34,430 nucleotides of DNA from UBA8904 sp035448625 (lineage in GTDB: Bacteria; Desulfobacterota; Syntrophia; Syntrophales; Smithellaceae): assembly GCA_035448625.1 (NCBI GenBank), contig DAOTJI010000025.1, positions 1-34,430 of the forward strand, in the 5' to 3' direction. The notes under the pieces were generated by a model. That model saw only the letters and a program-made list of their open reading frames with translations. It made no database searches and was not told the DNA's origin. A program made the position numbers and the translations under genes. Below are positions 1 through 7,363 of the stretch, in pieces (position 1 is the stretch's first letter; each line of letters begins with the position of its first letter).

Positions 1-1226
1 GCTTCCGCTTCCGCGGCATCCTGTTCGCAGTCGCGGGTCAGGCCCGCCGCCTTGGCCATTAAATATTCCCGGTACCACTCGTGGGCGGTGATCATGGACA
101 TGACTTCGCTCGTTCCGGTCCAGATGGAGGCCAACCGCACGTCTCGGTGGATGCGCTCAATCGGCAGAATGTTCGTGTAGCCGATCCCGCCGCAGACCTG
201 CATGGAATTGTGAACGACCTTCTGGCAGGACTCGGTGATAAATTTCTTGGATTCCGACACCATGCGCCGAATGCGGTTCATGTTGACGCCGCCGTCCACC
301 GCGCGAGCCGTCACGTAGGCCATTGCACGGGCCGCATCCAAAAGCATGATCGCCTCGGCCACCTGAAAACTGACGCCCTCAAACTGGGCGATCACCTGGC
401 CGAAGGCTTTTCTCCGCGTGGTGTAGTTCGTGGCCACTTCCAGGGCCGGGCGTGCCGCGCCGATGGTCATGGCCGCCGTTCCGAGACGCTCCGGGATCAT
501 CATGGTGTTGAAGACGTCATAGGCGCCGTTGACCTTGCCGACGACATTCGCCTTCGGCACTTTGGCGTCCTTGAAGACCAGACGCGCCGTTCCTCCGCCC
601 CGGCAGCCCATCAGCCCATACAGATATTTCGTCTCCACGCCCGGACCGCGGTCCACGATAAACGCGGTGATGGATTTTTGCGGCTTGGTTTTGGGGTCGA
701 AGTCCGTCTTGGCATACAGCAGAAAGAAATCCGCTCCCTCGCCTCCGACGATAAAGCGCTTTTGCCCGTTGATGAGGAAGTAGTCTCCCATGTCTTCGGC
801 TTTGGTGGTCGCTCCGAAAAAGTCGGAACCGCCCCGGGGCTCCGTCAGGCACTCTGCGGCAAACAGATCGCCCCGCAAGAGCGGCCGGACGTACTTTTCC
901 TTCTGTTCGTCCGTGCCGTGAAGGATAATCGCATCGCAGACCAGTTCAGCCCCCACGCCGAAGACGCAGGCCATTTCGTAGCCGAGGGTCCCGATTTCCT
1001 CCATGAGCATGCAGGTCGTGACCCAGTCCATATCCCGTCCGCCCCATTTTTTCGGATAGCGGCATCCCAGCAGATTCCTTTTGCCGGCTTCGCTTAGGAA
1101 CTCCTTGGGAAACTTGATTTTATCCGCGTCCATGTCGAGAATCGTCTGACGGGGGACCGACTTGACGAATTCTCTCGCCTCGTCGCGGATTTTGAGCTGT
1201 TCTTTGGACAAAAGATAATCAAACAT
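1..1226 (-). CDS. acyl-CoA dehydrogenase (3' end outside window)
   Basis: Flavin-dependent acyl-CoA dehydrogenase that would introduce the alpha-beta double bond into an acyl-CoA and pass electrons to ETF. About 408 codons are visible, starting MFDYLLSKEQ at 1226, with AAAGGA about 12 nt upstream; the C-terminus lies beyond position 1. Family motifs are the FAD-binding loop around residues 125-137 (AAECLTEPRGGSD), the RRKAFGQVIAQFEG segment (271-284) and the late GTSEV motif. The usual Glu before GTSEV is Trp-Thr here, while Glu246 in MIPERLG sits where isovaleryl- and long-chain acyl-CoA dehydrogenases keep their catalytic base. It is therefore probably active with the helix-G glutamate, on branched, long-chain or unusual acyl-CoAs (inference). 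It lies 29 bp after the acyl-CoA ligase and is probably co-transcribed with it. Confidence 0.9.
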   Translation of the reverse strand, partial: MFDYLLSKEQLKIRDEAREFVKSVPRQTILDMDADKIKFPKEFLSEAGKRNLLGCRYPKKWGGRDMDWVTTCMLMEEIGTLGYEMACVFGVGAELVCDAIILHGTDEQKEKYVRPLLRGDLFAAECLTEPRGGSDFFGATTKAEDMGDYFLINGQKRFIVGGEGADFFLLYAKTDFDPKTKPQKSITAFIVDRGPGVETKYLYGLMGCRGGGTARLVFKDAKVPKANVVGKVNGAYDVFNTMMIPERLGTAAMTIGAARPALEVATNYTTRRKAFGQVIAQFEGVSFQVAEAIMLLDAARAMAYVTARAVDGGVNMNRIRRMVSESKKFITESCQKVVHNSMQVCGGIGYTNILPIERIHRDVRLASIWTGTSEVMSMITAHEWYREYLMAKAAGLTRDCEQDAAEAE

Positions 1227-1255
1227 AATCGGCGCTTCCTTTCTATTCGCGGTTT

Positions 1256-2764
1256 TTATTTATACTCTTCCCTGAGCTTGTATTTCATGATTTTCCCTGA
1301 AGGGGTATGCGGCAGCGACTCCACAAAACGAAACGCGCGGGGAATCTTGAATTTGGCCAATTTGTCGGCCAGAAACGCCGAAAGGGCTTCGCCCGTCAGG
1401 GTTTTCCCTTTGGCCGGAACGATGACGGCGGCAACGGTTTCCCCCCATTCCGGATGGGGAACGGCGATCACGGCGGATTCCATCACGTCCGGATGACCGG
1501 CGATGGCGTCTTCGACTTCCTTGGAGTAAACGTTTTCACCGCCGGTGACGATCATGTCTTTGGTCCGGTCGACGATAAAGAGGTAGCCGTCCTCGTCCAG
1601 GCGGGCCACGTCGCCGGTTCTGTACCAGGGGCCGGTGAACGCTTCAGCCGTGGCCTCGGGATTCTTGAAATATCCTTTCATCATACTGTCGGCCTTCAGC
1701 CAGATTTCGCCCGTCTCACCGGGTTTTGCCGTCTCCGTTGCCGATTTCATGACCATCACGTCGCAACCGGGAAGTCCGCTGCGGCCGATGGAGCCGGCTT
1801 TGCGCACCTGATCTTTCGGCAGGAGCGTCGTGCCGGTGGGTCCCGATTCCGTCATGCCGTAAACCTGATAGAAGAGGCTGGACTTGTATTTCGACATCAG
1901 CATTCCGACGGTATCCGCGGCGATGGGTCCGCCGCCGTAGATCCAGGCCCGCATGGAGGAAAGATCGAACGTGTCGAAATTGGGGATCATCTGAACGGGC
2001 ATGACATAAGAGATCGGTGCGCCGAAATAAATCGTGCATTTTTCGTTCCGAATCGCCTGCAGAAAATGAAGGGGATGATATTCGCGGATCATCACGGTGG
2101 TGCACCCCACATACTGGGCCGCCATAAACCAGTTGTTCAGCGGCGAGGAATGCCAGATGGGCATCGCCATCAACAGCCGGTCGTCTTCATCGAATTTCAT
2201 CGTCAGCGCGCCGGTGATGCCGCTCATGATGACGCTGCGATGGGTATGCAGGCATCCCTTCGGTTTTCCGGTCGTTCCCGACGTATAGAGTATTTCCGCA
2301 AAATCGTTTTCGGAAATCGGGACGGAATGGAAGGGAGGGGCATCGGCCAGCAGGGGATCGAACGGCTCAAATCCCTCCGCGGGACTGTCCAGGGAAAGGC
2401 AGCGAACCGACCCTCCCGTGAGTTTTGAAGCGACGGCGGCCAGGGCGCCGTCGAATAGAAATATCTTCGCCTCGCTGTGCTCCAAAATGTATTGAACTTC
2501 CGGACTCATGAGTTTGTGGTTGACGGGGACGACAACGCCGCCCGCCTTGAGAACACCGTAGAAGGCAATCACAAAACTCGGCGTGTTGAGGCTCATGACG
2601 GCGACTTTGTCGTCTTTTTTCAGCCCCCATTGCTGGAATAATCCCGCCGCCTTCTCCGCCGCCTCGAGAATGGAAGCATAGGTGTAGCCCTTACCCATGT
2701 AGCGGATACAATCACGATTCGGATTTTTTCTTGCCGTGCTGTCCAACAATTCAACCAGATTCAT
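1256..2764 (-). CDS. AMP-forming acyl-CoA synthetase (class I adenylate-forming ligase)
   Basis: Activates a carboxylic acid to its CoA thioester through an acyl-adenylate. The 502 residues carry the full ANL set: P-loop YTSGTTGKPKG (160-170), the A5 motif YGMTESGPTG (302-311), YRTGD (381-385), the hinge region DRTKDMIVTGGENV (399-412) and the catalytic Lys491 in PSGKIMKYK. The length suits medium/short-chain acyl-CoA or benzoate-type ligases rather than the longer FadD15 type seen elsewhere in this window. The start is supported by AGGAGG six to seven nt upstream. It heads a two-gene unit with the downstream acyl-CoA dehydrogenase. The upstream gap contains three inverted repeats that could be regulatory. 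The substrate cannot be read from sequence. Confidence 0.93.
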   Translation of the reverse strand: MNLVELLDSTARKNPNRDCIRYMGKGYTYASILEAAEKAAGLFQQWGLKKDDKVAVMSLNTPSFVIAFYGVLKAGGVVVPVNHKLMSPEVQYILEHSEAKIFLFDGALAAVASKLTGGSVRCLSLDSPAEGFEPFDPLLADAPPFHSVPISENDFAEILYTSGTTGKPKGCLHTHRSVIMSGITGALTMKFDEDDRLLMAMPIWHSSPLNNWFMAAQYVGCTTVMIREYHPLHFLQAIRNEKCTIYFGAPISYVMPVQMIPNFDTFDLSSMRAWIYGGGPIAADTVGMLMSKYKSSLFYQVYGMTESGPTGTTLLPKDQVRKAGSIGRSGLPGCDVMVMKSATETAKPGETGEIWLKADSMMKGYFKNPEATAEAFTGPWYRTGDVARLDEDGYLFIVDRTKDMIVTGGENVYSKEVEDAIAGHPDVMESAVIAVPHPEWGETVAAVIVPAKGKTLTGEALSAFLADKLAKFKIPRAFRFVESLPHTPSGKIMKYKLREEYK

Positions 2765-2789
2765 AACGATCCTCCTGAAATGATTTCAT

Positions 2790-2810
2790 CGGTCAAACCC
2801 TCTTTGACCG
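2790..2810. repeat. inverted repeat in ligase 5' leader
   Basis: CGGTCAAA and TTTGACCG form a perfect 8-bp stem around a CCCTC loop, 25-45 bp upstream of the ligase start codon. It could be an operator or a small leader hairpin. No T-run follows on either strand, so it is not an intrinsic terminator. Confidence 0.4.
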
Positions 2811-2883
2811 GGATCGAAGAGGGCAGGCTTTGCGCCTCGTTCCGGACTTGCCTCGTCCGCTTCCTTGCAGCCATGATGCTTCT

Positions 2884-2901
2884 GTCATAATAAATTATGA
2901 C
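2884..2901. promoter_or_regulatory. perfect palindrome, candidate operator
   Basis: GTCATAAT-AA-ATTATGAC is a perfect 8-bp inverted repeat with a 2-bp centre, about 120 bp upstream of the acyl-CoA ligase start. The spacing and symmetry fit a dimeric repressor site, for example TetR- or GntR-like. The neighbouring XRE protein is another possible binder. Function is inferred. Confidence 0.4.
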
Positions 2902-2954
2902 GGATTGTTATGAAAAAGAGCAAAAAAAGATCGCCACAGGGGCGGCGTCCATTT

Positions 2955-2970
2955 TCACAACGGGTTGTGA
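2955..2970. promoter_or_regulatory. perfect palindrome TCACAAC-GG-GTTGTGA, candidate operator
   Basis: A perfect 7-bp inverted repeat around GG, in the gap between the end of one acyl-CoA dehydrogenase gene and the acyl-CoA ligase. It lies about 54 bp from the GTCATAAT palindrome, so this gap holds two separate perfect palindromes. Binding protein unknown. Confidence 0.35.
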
Positions 2971-3029
2971 TTCCTCAATATCACAGAATGTCATTTTATC
3001 AAGAATTATTTTATCCGCGGGCTTTGTCG

Positions 3030-4172
3030 CTACAACTGTCCGGAAATGATGAGTTTTTGTACATGACTGGTTCCTTCGGCGATCCGAAAGGCCTGGGCGT
3101 CCCGATGCAGTTTGTCCATCAGGGATGGCCGCTTGTAGCCGCTCTGACCGAGAATCAGCAGACCTTCCGTGGTGGCTCGCACTGCCAGTTCGCTGGCATA
3201 CAGTTTCGCCATCGAGGAAGCGACGGTGTGATCCTTTCCTAAGTCGATGAGACGGCAGGCCCGCCAGACAAGCGCGCGGGCCGCTTCCAGTTCCGTGGCG
3301 AGATCGGCCAGTATGAAGGCGATGCTCTGGTTCCGGATGATGGGCCTTTTCAGAATGACGCGCTGCTTGGCGAAGCGAATCGCTTCTTCGATGGCCGTGC
3401 GGGCCAACCCGACGGCTATGGCTGCGCCCAGCGCGCGGCCCCAATCCAGAATCTGCATGAGGAGAAGGTATCCGCTTCCTTCAGGACCGATCATGTTTCG
3501 TTCAGGAATTCGAACGTTTCTGAAATGGACGGCGGCGGTCGGAGCCGCGCGGAACCCGGGTTTGTCGTGGTAAGGTCCGAAACCGAGGCCCGCGGTCTTG
3601 GCGGGGACCAGAAACGTGCTGATGCCGGCGCGGTTTCTCGAGCCTTCTTCATTGGCCCACACCACATAAAAACGGCTCTGCCCTGCATTGATAATGGGCT
3701 CTTTATCGCCGTTCAGGATGAAGGTTTTCCCCTTTCGACTGAAGACAGTGGAGAAGGACGAGGTGTTGGATCCGCTCCTTTCTTCAGTTACGCAGAAACT
3801 GGCCACATGGCCTCCCGGCGGAAGCAGGAGGGGAAAGAAGCGTTTCTTTTGCTCTTCGGAACCGCCGATGAGCAAAGCGGCGATGCTGTGAAAAGTCTGG
3901 GCATAGACGGCGGCGAAACCGGCGCATCCCGCGCCCAGTTCCTCAAAAAGAATGGCCAGACTCGTCCAGTCCAGCGGCTTGCCTCCGTATTCTTCCGGAA
4001 TCAGAAAAGCATTGAGATTCTCCTGTGCGATCACCGCCGAATAATCCCGATCAACACAGGCCGGTTTGGCCGCATCGATCAGGATGGATCTCGGCTGCAG
4101 GCGTTTGACGGCCAGCCGCCTAAAATGTTCCTGCAGGGCTAGCTGCTTTTCCGTCGGTTCCAGGGAAATCAT
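3030..4172 (-). CDS. acyl-CoA dehydrogenase
   Basis: A 380-residue FAD-dependent acyl-CoA dehydrogenase. The N-terminal helical domain is followed by the FAD-binding loop SFCVTEERSGSNTSSFS, the Gly-rich middle domain and a C-terminal helical domain ending in IAEGTSHVQ. Glu366 in AEGTS occupies the usual medium/short-chain catalytic-base position, whereas the helix-G position reads LDWGRAL with no Glu. The start at 4172 was preferred over an in-frame ATG at 4202 because AGGAGG lies six to seven nt upstream. Its ATG overlaps the stop of the XRE gene as ATGA, indicating translational coupling. The likely role is oxidation of an acyl-CoA within the local degradation pathway; substrate unknown. 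Confidence 0.92.
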   Translation of the reverse strand: MISLEPTEKQLALQEHFRRLAVKRLQPRSILIDAAKPACVDRDYSAVIAQENLNAFLIPEEYGGKPLDWTSLAILFEELGAGCAGFAAVYAQTFHSIAALLIGGSEEQKKRFFPLLLPPGGHVASFCVTEERSGSNTSSFSTVFSRKGKTFILNGDKEPIINAGQSRFYVVWANEEGSRNRAGISTFLVPAKTAGLGFGPYHDKPGFRAAPTAAVHFRNVRIPERNMIGPEGSGYLLLMQILDWGRALGAAIAVGLARTAIEEAIRFAKQRVILKRPIIRNQSIAFILADLATELEAARALVWRACRLIDLGKDHTVASSMAKLYASELAVRATTEGLLILGQSGYKRPSLMDKLHRDAQAFRIAEGTSHVQKLIISGQL

Positions 4173-4534
4173 TTGGCGCCTCCTGTCTTGCTTTTTTGCC
4201 AAAGGATGTAATCCAGAACAGCCTTACGCTGTGCGGGTTTCAAGTCGCGGGATGCGTTGAGAATGTCTTTGAGATAGGGTCCCCGCAGGGTCGCTTCCAG
4301 ATCGGAGAGTTCCAGCGATTCCTCGTTTGCGTCATCCAGAAAAAACGTGATGGGCTTCCCCAGGATCTGACCGATCCGCTGAAGATCCGTGAAATAAAGG
4401 CGCCTTTTGCCCAGTTCGTAATTGGACAGAGAGGATTGGGTATAACCCAGGACGTTGGCCAATTCCTCCTGGCTCATTCCTGCTTCCTCACGGGCCTGCT
4501 GGAGCCGGCGTCCGATTTGTTCGTAGGCTTTCAT
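4169..4534 (-). CDS. XRE-family HTH transcriptional regulator
   Basis: A 121-residue protein with an N-terminal lambda-repressor-like helix-turn-helix (about residues 7-66, with GMSQEELANVLGYTQSSLSNYE as the two DNA-binding helices, seen here as GMSQEELANVLG then YTQSSLSNYE). A short C-terminal region with no recognised domain follows. It is the first gene of a pair with an acyl-CoA dehydrogenase, to which it is joined by an ATGA overlap. It is therefore probably a local regulator of this acyl-CoA block and possibly of itself. AAGG lies about 11 nt upstream of the start. Confidence 0.9.
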   Translation of the reverse strand: MKAYEQIGRRLQQAREEAGMSQEELANVLGYTQSSLSNYELGKRRLYFTDLQRIGQILGKPITFFLDDANEESLELSDLEATLRGPYLKDILNASRDLKPAQRKAVLDYILWQKSKTGGAK

Positions 4535-4606
4535 AACGGATTTGCCTTACGGTGATTTTTCAGAATGCCCGATGGTCATGTTTAAACGGAATAAGCAATT
4601 CAATCA

Positions 4607-4635
4607 AATTCAGGCCAACCCAAACCAAATGTCAA
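4607..4635 (-). promoter_or_regulatory. possible sigma70-type promoter for the XRE/acyl-CoA dehydrogenase pair
   Basis: On the minus strand TTGACA (4630-4635) is followed after 17 bp by TGAATT (4607-4612). The -35 is perfect but the -10 matches at only three positions. It lies about 75 bp upstream of the XRE start. Confidence 0.3.
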
Positions 4636-4657
4636 GAATAAAGATTTGACCCCAACA

Positions 4658-5458
4658 TCATTTCCCTTTGAAATCCGGCGGGCGTCTTTCCAGGAAAGAC
4701 ATCATGGCTTCTTTCAAATCGTCCGACATGAGCAGGATGGCATTTTTCTGGACGGCCAGCGCCATGCCCTCGTAAACATTCACGTAACGGCTGAAGTTGA
4801 GGACTTCTTTGGTGTATCGGATGCCCAGCGGCGCATTGGCGGCGATCTGCGCGGCCAGTTTCTCGGCTGCGGCCATGAGGCTTGCCTGATCGGCATAAAT
4901 GCCGTTGAGAAGCCCCGTTTTCTCGACGTCCCGCGCCGTGTAGTTGGCCGCGGTATAGGCCATTTCGCGGGCAAAGCCCTGGCCGACGATTTTGGGCAGT
5001 CTCTGCAGTACGCCCATGTCCGCGACCAGACCGATGGCGGCTTCCTTGAGGCAGAAGACCGCGTCTTCCGTGGCCAGGCGGATGTCGCAGGCGGAAATCA
5101 TGTCCAGGCCGCCCCCGATGCATTTGCCGTGCACGGCGGCAATGACCGGTTTGGGGCATTCTTCAATAAAATTGCAGCAGTCAAACAAGGGCTGAGATTG
5201 TCGAATCACGTCCAGAACAACCTTGGCCTGGTTGCTTGCGCCGGCGGCTGCTTCCTTTAAATCCAGTCCGGCGCAGAAAATCCGCGCCTTGCTGCAGAAA
5301 ATGATCGCTCGGACATCGTCGTTGGCGCCGAGCTCTCGAAACACCGAGGCGATTTCCGAGGCAAACTCGAGGCTCAGGGCGTTTAGCGCATCCACGCGCG
5401 CCATGGCCACCGTGGCCACATAATTTTCAATTTTCAGATCAATGTATTTGTACGACAT
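4658..5458 (-). CDS. enoyl-CoA hydratase/isomerase family protein, delta3,5-delta2,4-dienoyl-CoA isomerase-like
   Basis: A 266-residue crotonase-fold enzyme. The oxyanion-hole segments are IFCAGLDL (60-67) and GKCIGGGLDM (111-120). Three acidic residues, Asp119, Glu139 and Asp147, have the same spacing (20 and 8) as the Asp176/Glu196/Asp204 set of mammalian ECH1. The surrounding segment KEAAIGLVADMGVLQRLPK also resembles ECH1 rather than a classical hydratase. The probable reaction is therefore shifting conjugated double bonds of 3,5-dienoyl-CoA to 2,4-dienoyl-CoA; related cyclic dienoyl-CoA chemistry cannot be excluded. An in-frame ATG at 5515 exists, but the start at 5458 has AGGAGG about 11 nt upstream. 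Confidence 0.9.
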   Translation of the reverse strand: MSYKYIDLKIENYVATVAMARVDALNALSLEFASEIASVFRELGANDDVRAIIFCSKARIFCAGLDLKEAAAGASNQAKVVLDVIRQSQPLFDCCNFIEECPKPVIAAVHGKCIGGGLDMISACDIRLATEDAVFCLKEAAIGLVADMGVLQRLPKIVGQGFAREMAYTAANYTARDVEKTGLLNGIYADQASLMAAAEKLAAQIAANAPLGIRYTKEVLNFSRYVNVYEGMALAVQKNAILLMSDDLKEAMMSFLERRPPDFKGK

Positions 5459-5510
5459 GTATTTTCTATCCTCCTTTGGGAATATTTCTCCAATGCGGGC
5501 GGTAAAATAC

Positions 5511-5530
5511 GACAAATGTGTTTATTTGTC
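5511..5530. repeat. inverted repeat between aminotransferase and crotonase genes
   Basis: GACAAAT and ATTTGTC form a perfect 7-bp stem with a 6-nt loop, just past the aminotransferase stop and ahead of the crotonase start on the minus strand. The minus strand continues GTATTTT. It could be a weak terminator or an operator for the crotonase gene. Confidence 0.35.
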
Positions 5531-5534
5531 TATT

Positions 5535-6680
5535 TCATTTTCTCTTTTTCAGATACCGCTCCAGGCGGTCCAGCCCCTCTTTGATGTTTTCCAGAGACGT
5601 GGCGTAGGAGAAGCGCAAAAATCCTTCCCCGCCGCTGCCGAAGTCGATGCCGGGGGTCACGCCGACTTTCGCCTGCTTTGTGATCCGGAAAGCCTCCCGG
5701 TACGAGTCGGCGAAAAACCTTCGCCCGTCGGCAAAGATGTAAAATGCGCCGGTGGGTTCCACGTGGATCACAAAACCCATGTCCGTCAGTCGCGCGAGCA
5801 TGTAGCGGCGGCGTTCATTGTAGGTCCGGATCATGGTCCGGACGGCCGTTTTGGTTTTCGTAAGCGCCGCGATTCCAGCCCACTGAATGAAGCCGTTGGC
5901 CGAGATCATGAAGTTCTGATGGATGCGCTGCATGACGGCGCTGAATTTTTTGGGGAAGATCAGGTAGCCCAGCCGCCAGCCGGTCATCGCGTAGAGCTTG
6001 GAGAAGCCGTTGATGACGAAGGCCCGCTCCGTAAACTCCAGGATGGAATGCGCTTTGTCCCGATACACCAGCCCGTGGTAAATTTCATCGGAAATAATAT
6101 AAGGCTCGTCAAACCGGGCGATGTCCTGAAGTTGCTCCCTGCTCATGACCATACCGGTCGGATTGCACGGAGAATTGATCATGATCCCCTTTGTCCGTTT
6201 GGAAATCTTTTTGGCAATGTCGCGGTGCCGGTATTGAAATCCTTCTTCCGGGTAGGTTTGAATTTCCTTGAGTTTCCCGCCCGCGGCCCCGATGAAATTC
6301 TGGTAGCAGGGATAGCGCGGGTTGGAGACGATCACTTCATCGCCGTGATCCAGAAGGGCCAGCATGGCAAACAGAAGGACCGGCGATGTTCCGGTGGAGA
6401 CGAGGACCTGGTCGGGCGTGACGGACACGCCGTACTCCCTGAGGTAGTGATCGCAGACGGCCTGTCTGAGCTCGAGGAGTCCCAGGGCGTGCGTGTAGCG
6501 GGTTTTGTTGTTTTTCAGCGCCGCAATGGCGGCGCTTACGACCGCTTTGGGCGTGGGAAAATCCGGTTCGCCCACTTCCATGTGGATGATATGCGCACCT
6601 TTTCTTTCCAGCTCTTCGGCTTCGGCCATGATGTCCATGACGATAAAAGACGTGAACTCGGAAGCGCGTTTTGAAATCAT
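5535..6680 (-). CDS. PLP-dependent class I/II aminotransferase
   Basis: A fold-type I aminotransferase of 381 residues, typical length for the aspartate/aromatic group. Visible residues: the NPTG motif with Asn173, Asp198 and Tyr201 in IISDEIYHG, the Schiff-base lysine Lys228 in GFSKLYAMTGWRLGY, and Arg356 in FLRFSYATS for the substrate carboxylate. EVGEPDFPTP near the N-terminus is characteristic of this subgroup. It would exchange an amino group between an amino acid and a 2-oxo acid in the cytoplasm; the amino acid cannot be told. AAGGA lies six nt before the start. It is upstream of the crotonase on the same strand with a 76-bp gap, so co-transcription is possible. Confidence 0.92.
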   Translation of the reverse strand: MISKRASEFTSFIVMDIMAEAEELERKGAHIIHMEVGEPDFPTPKAVVSAAIAALKNNKTRYTHALGLLELRQAVCDHYLREYGVSVTPDQVLVSTGTSPVLLFAMLALLDHGDEVIVSNPRYPCYQNFIGAAGGKLKEIQTYPEEGFQYRHRDIAKKISKRTKGIMINSPCNPTGMVMSREQLQDIARFDEPYIISDEIYHGLVYRDKAHSILEFTERAFVINGFSKLYAMTGWRLGYLIFPKKFSAVMQRIHQNFMISANGFIQWAGIAALTKTKTAVRTMIRTYNERRRYMLARLTDMGFVIHVEPTGAFYIFADGRRFFADSYREAFRITKQAKVGVTPGIDFGSGGEGFLRFSYATSLENIKEGLDRLERYLKKRK

Positions 6681-7018
6681 ACAATCCTTTTCTTTCGTCG
6701 GTCGATGCGGCGTTTGCCGATGTGTTGAGTCCTTCTATGGCGGATTCCTGAATTTTTCAACTTCCTTTTTACGGCGGGTCCGAAGAAGCCGCTTTGCGCC
6801 GCCGTTGGTGCATTATTCTCCACCCGGTGAGGAGATATGCCCCTCCGGATGTCCGTTGCGGGAAGCGATTTTGGCTACAGGAAAAAACCTTTCATCATTC
6901 CGAGCAAATAGGCGCCGCGGCTTTTCTTCCACAATGGCATGTTCGTTGCTGTATGGCGGGCAACAAAGAGGCTCTGAATCAGGGCTTACTAAAAAAGATT
7001 ACAAAGGAGGAATTTAAG
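6681..7018. other. intergenic region between divergent genes
   Basis: A 338-bp gap between the aminotransferase (minus) and the small Lys/Ala-rich protein (plus). It holds one plausible minus-strand promoter (6732-6760). The plus-strand reading frame entering the small gene is open for about 75 codons upstream but has no ribosome binding site or recognisable domain. No riboswitch or RNA gene was recognised. Confidence 0.5.
6732..6760 (-). promoter_or_regulatory. candidate sigma70-type promoter for aminotransferase
   Basis: Read on the minus strand: TTGAAA (6755-6760), 17-bp spacer, TAGAAG (6732-6737), about 50 bp before the aminotransferase ATG. It matches at five and four of six positions. 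Confidence 0.4.
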
Positions 7019-7258
7019 ATGAAACGTTTGGTATTGTTAGTTGTCGCATTTGTTTTTGCATTGAGCATGACCGCGGTCGCCGCCGATAAGGCCGCCCCCG
7101 CAGCCGCCCCCGCCGACAAGGCCGTGGCCGCCGACAAGGCAACCCCGGATGCCGACAAGAAGGCTGATGTGAAGAAGCCCGCGAAGAAAGCGAAGAAGGC
7201 AAAGAAGGCAAAGAAGGCCGAAAAGAAGGCTGAAGAAGCAGCTCCCGCAGCGAAGTAA
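7019..7258 (+). CDS. small exported Lys/Ala-rich protein
   Basis: A 79-residue protein. It starts with a clear Sec signal peptide (MKRLVLLVVAFVFALSMTAV, then AAD; likely cleavage after about residue 21). The mature part is a low-complexity Lys/Ala/Pro/Asp chain, with repeated APADKA-like units followed by a run of KKAKKAKKA-type repeats. The mature protein would be strongly basic and unfolded. A very good ribosome binding site (AAAGGAGG) precedes the ATG, and a strong hairpin terminator follows, so this is a genuine monocistronic gene. No function is recognised. A periplasmic polyanion-binding or envelope-associated role is conceivable from charge alone. Confidence 0.85.
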   Translation: MKRLVLLVVAFVFALSMTAVAADKAAPAAAPADKAVAADKATPDADKKADVKKPAKKAKKAKKAKKAEKKAEEAAPAAK

Positions 7259-7278
7259 GATCTCGGGAACAGAATTGC

Positions 7279-7312
7279 AAAAAAGGGGCGGGTTTTTACC
7301 CGCCCCTTTTTT
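7279..7312. terminator. bidirectional intrinsic terminator
   Basis: GGGGCGGG (7285-7292) pairs with CCCGCCCC (7299-7306) around a 6-nt loop. Six T follow on the plus strand and six A precede it, so it can work in both directions. It ends the small Lys/Ala-rich gene (plus) and the hybrid histidine kinase gene (minus, stop at 7364), which converge here. Confidence 0.9.
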
Positions 7313-7363
7313 GTTCCAACAGACGTTATTCCGCGTTCATCCTTCAAAACGCCTTGCAGCGGC

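Noticed and set aside
81..1097. A 338-codon plus-strand frame opposite the first acyl-CoA dehydrogenase
   Set aside because: The minus frame is an unmistakable acyl-CoA dehydrogenase that simply runs off the window edge.
1307..2428. A 373-codon plus-strand frame opposite the acyl-CoA ligase
   Set aside because: It is the shadow of a well-defined ligase gene, with His/Gly/Arg-rich composition typical of antisense frames.
5442..6674. A 410-codon plus-strand frame opposite the aminotransferase
   Set aside because: The minus strand encodes a complete aminotransferase with all catalytic residues; the plus frame has no recognisable motif or ribosome binding site.
6830..6900. Possible riboswitch-like G+C-rich folds upstream of the small Lys/Ala-rich gene
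   Set aside because: Compared by eye with fluoride, c-di-GMP and molybdenum-cofactor motifs; no consistent match to any conserved core.
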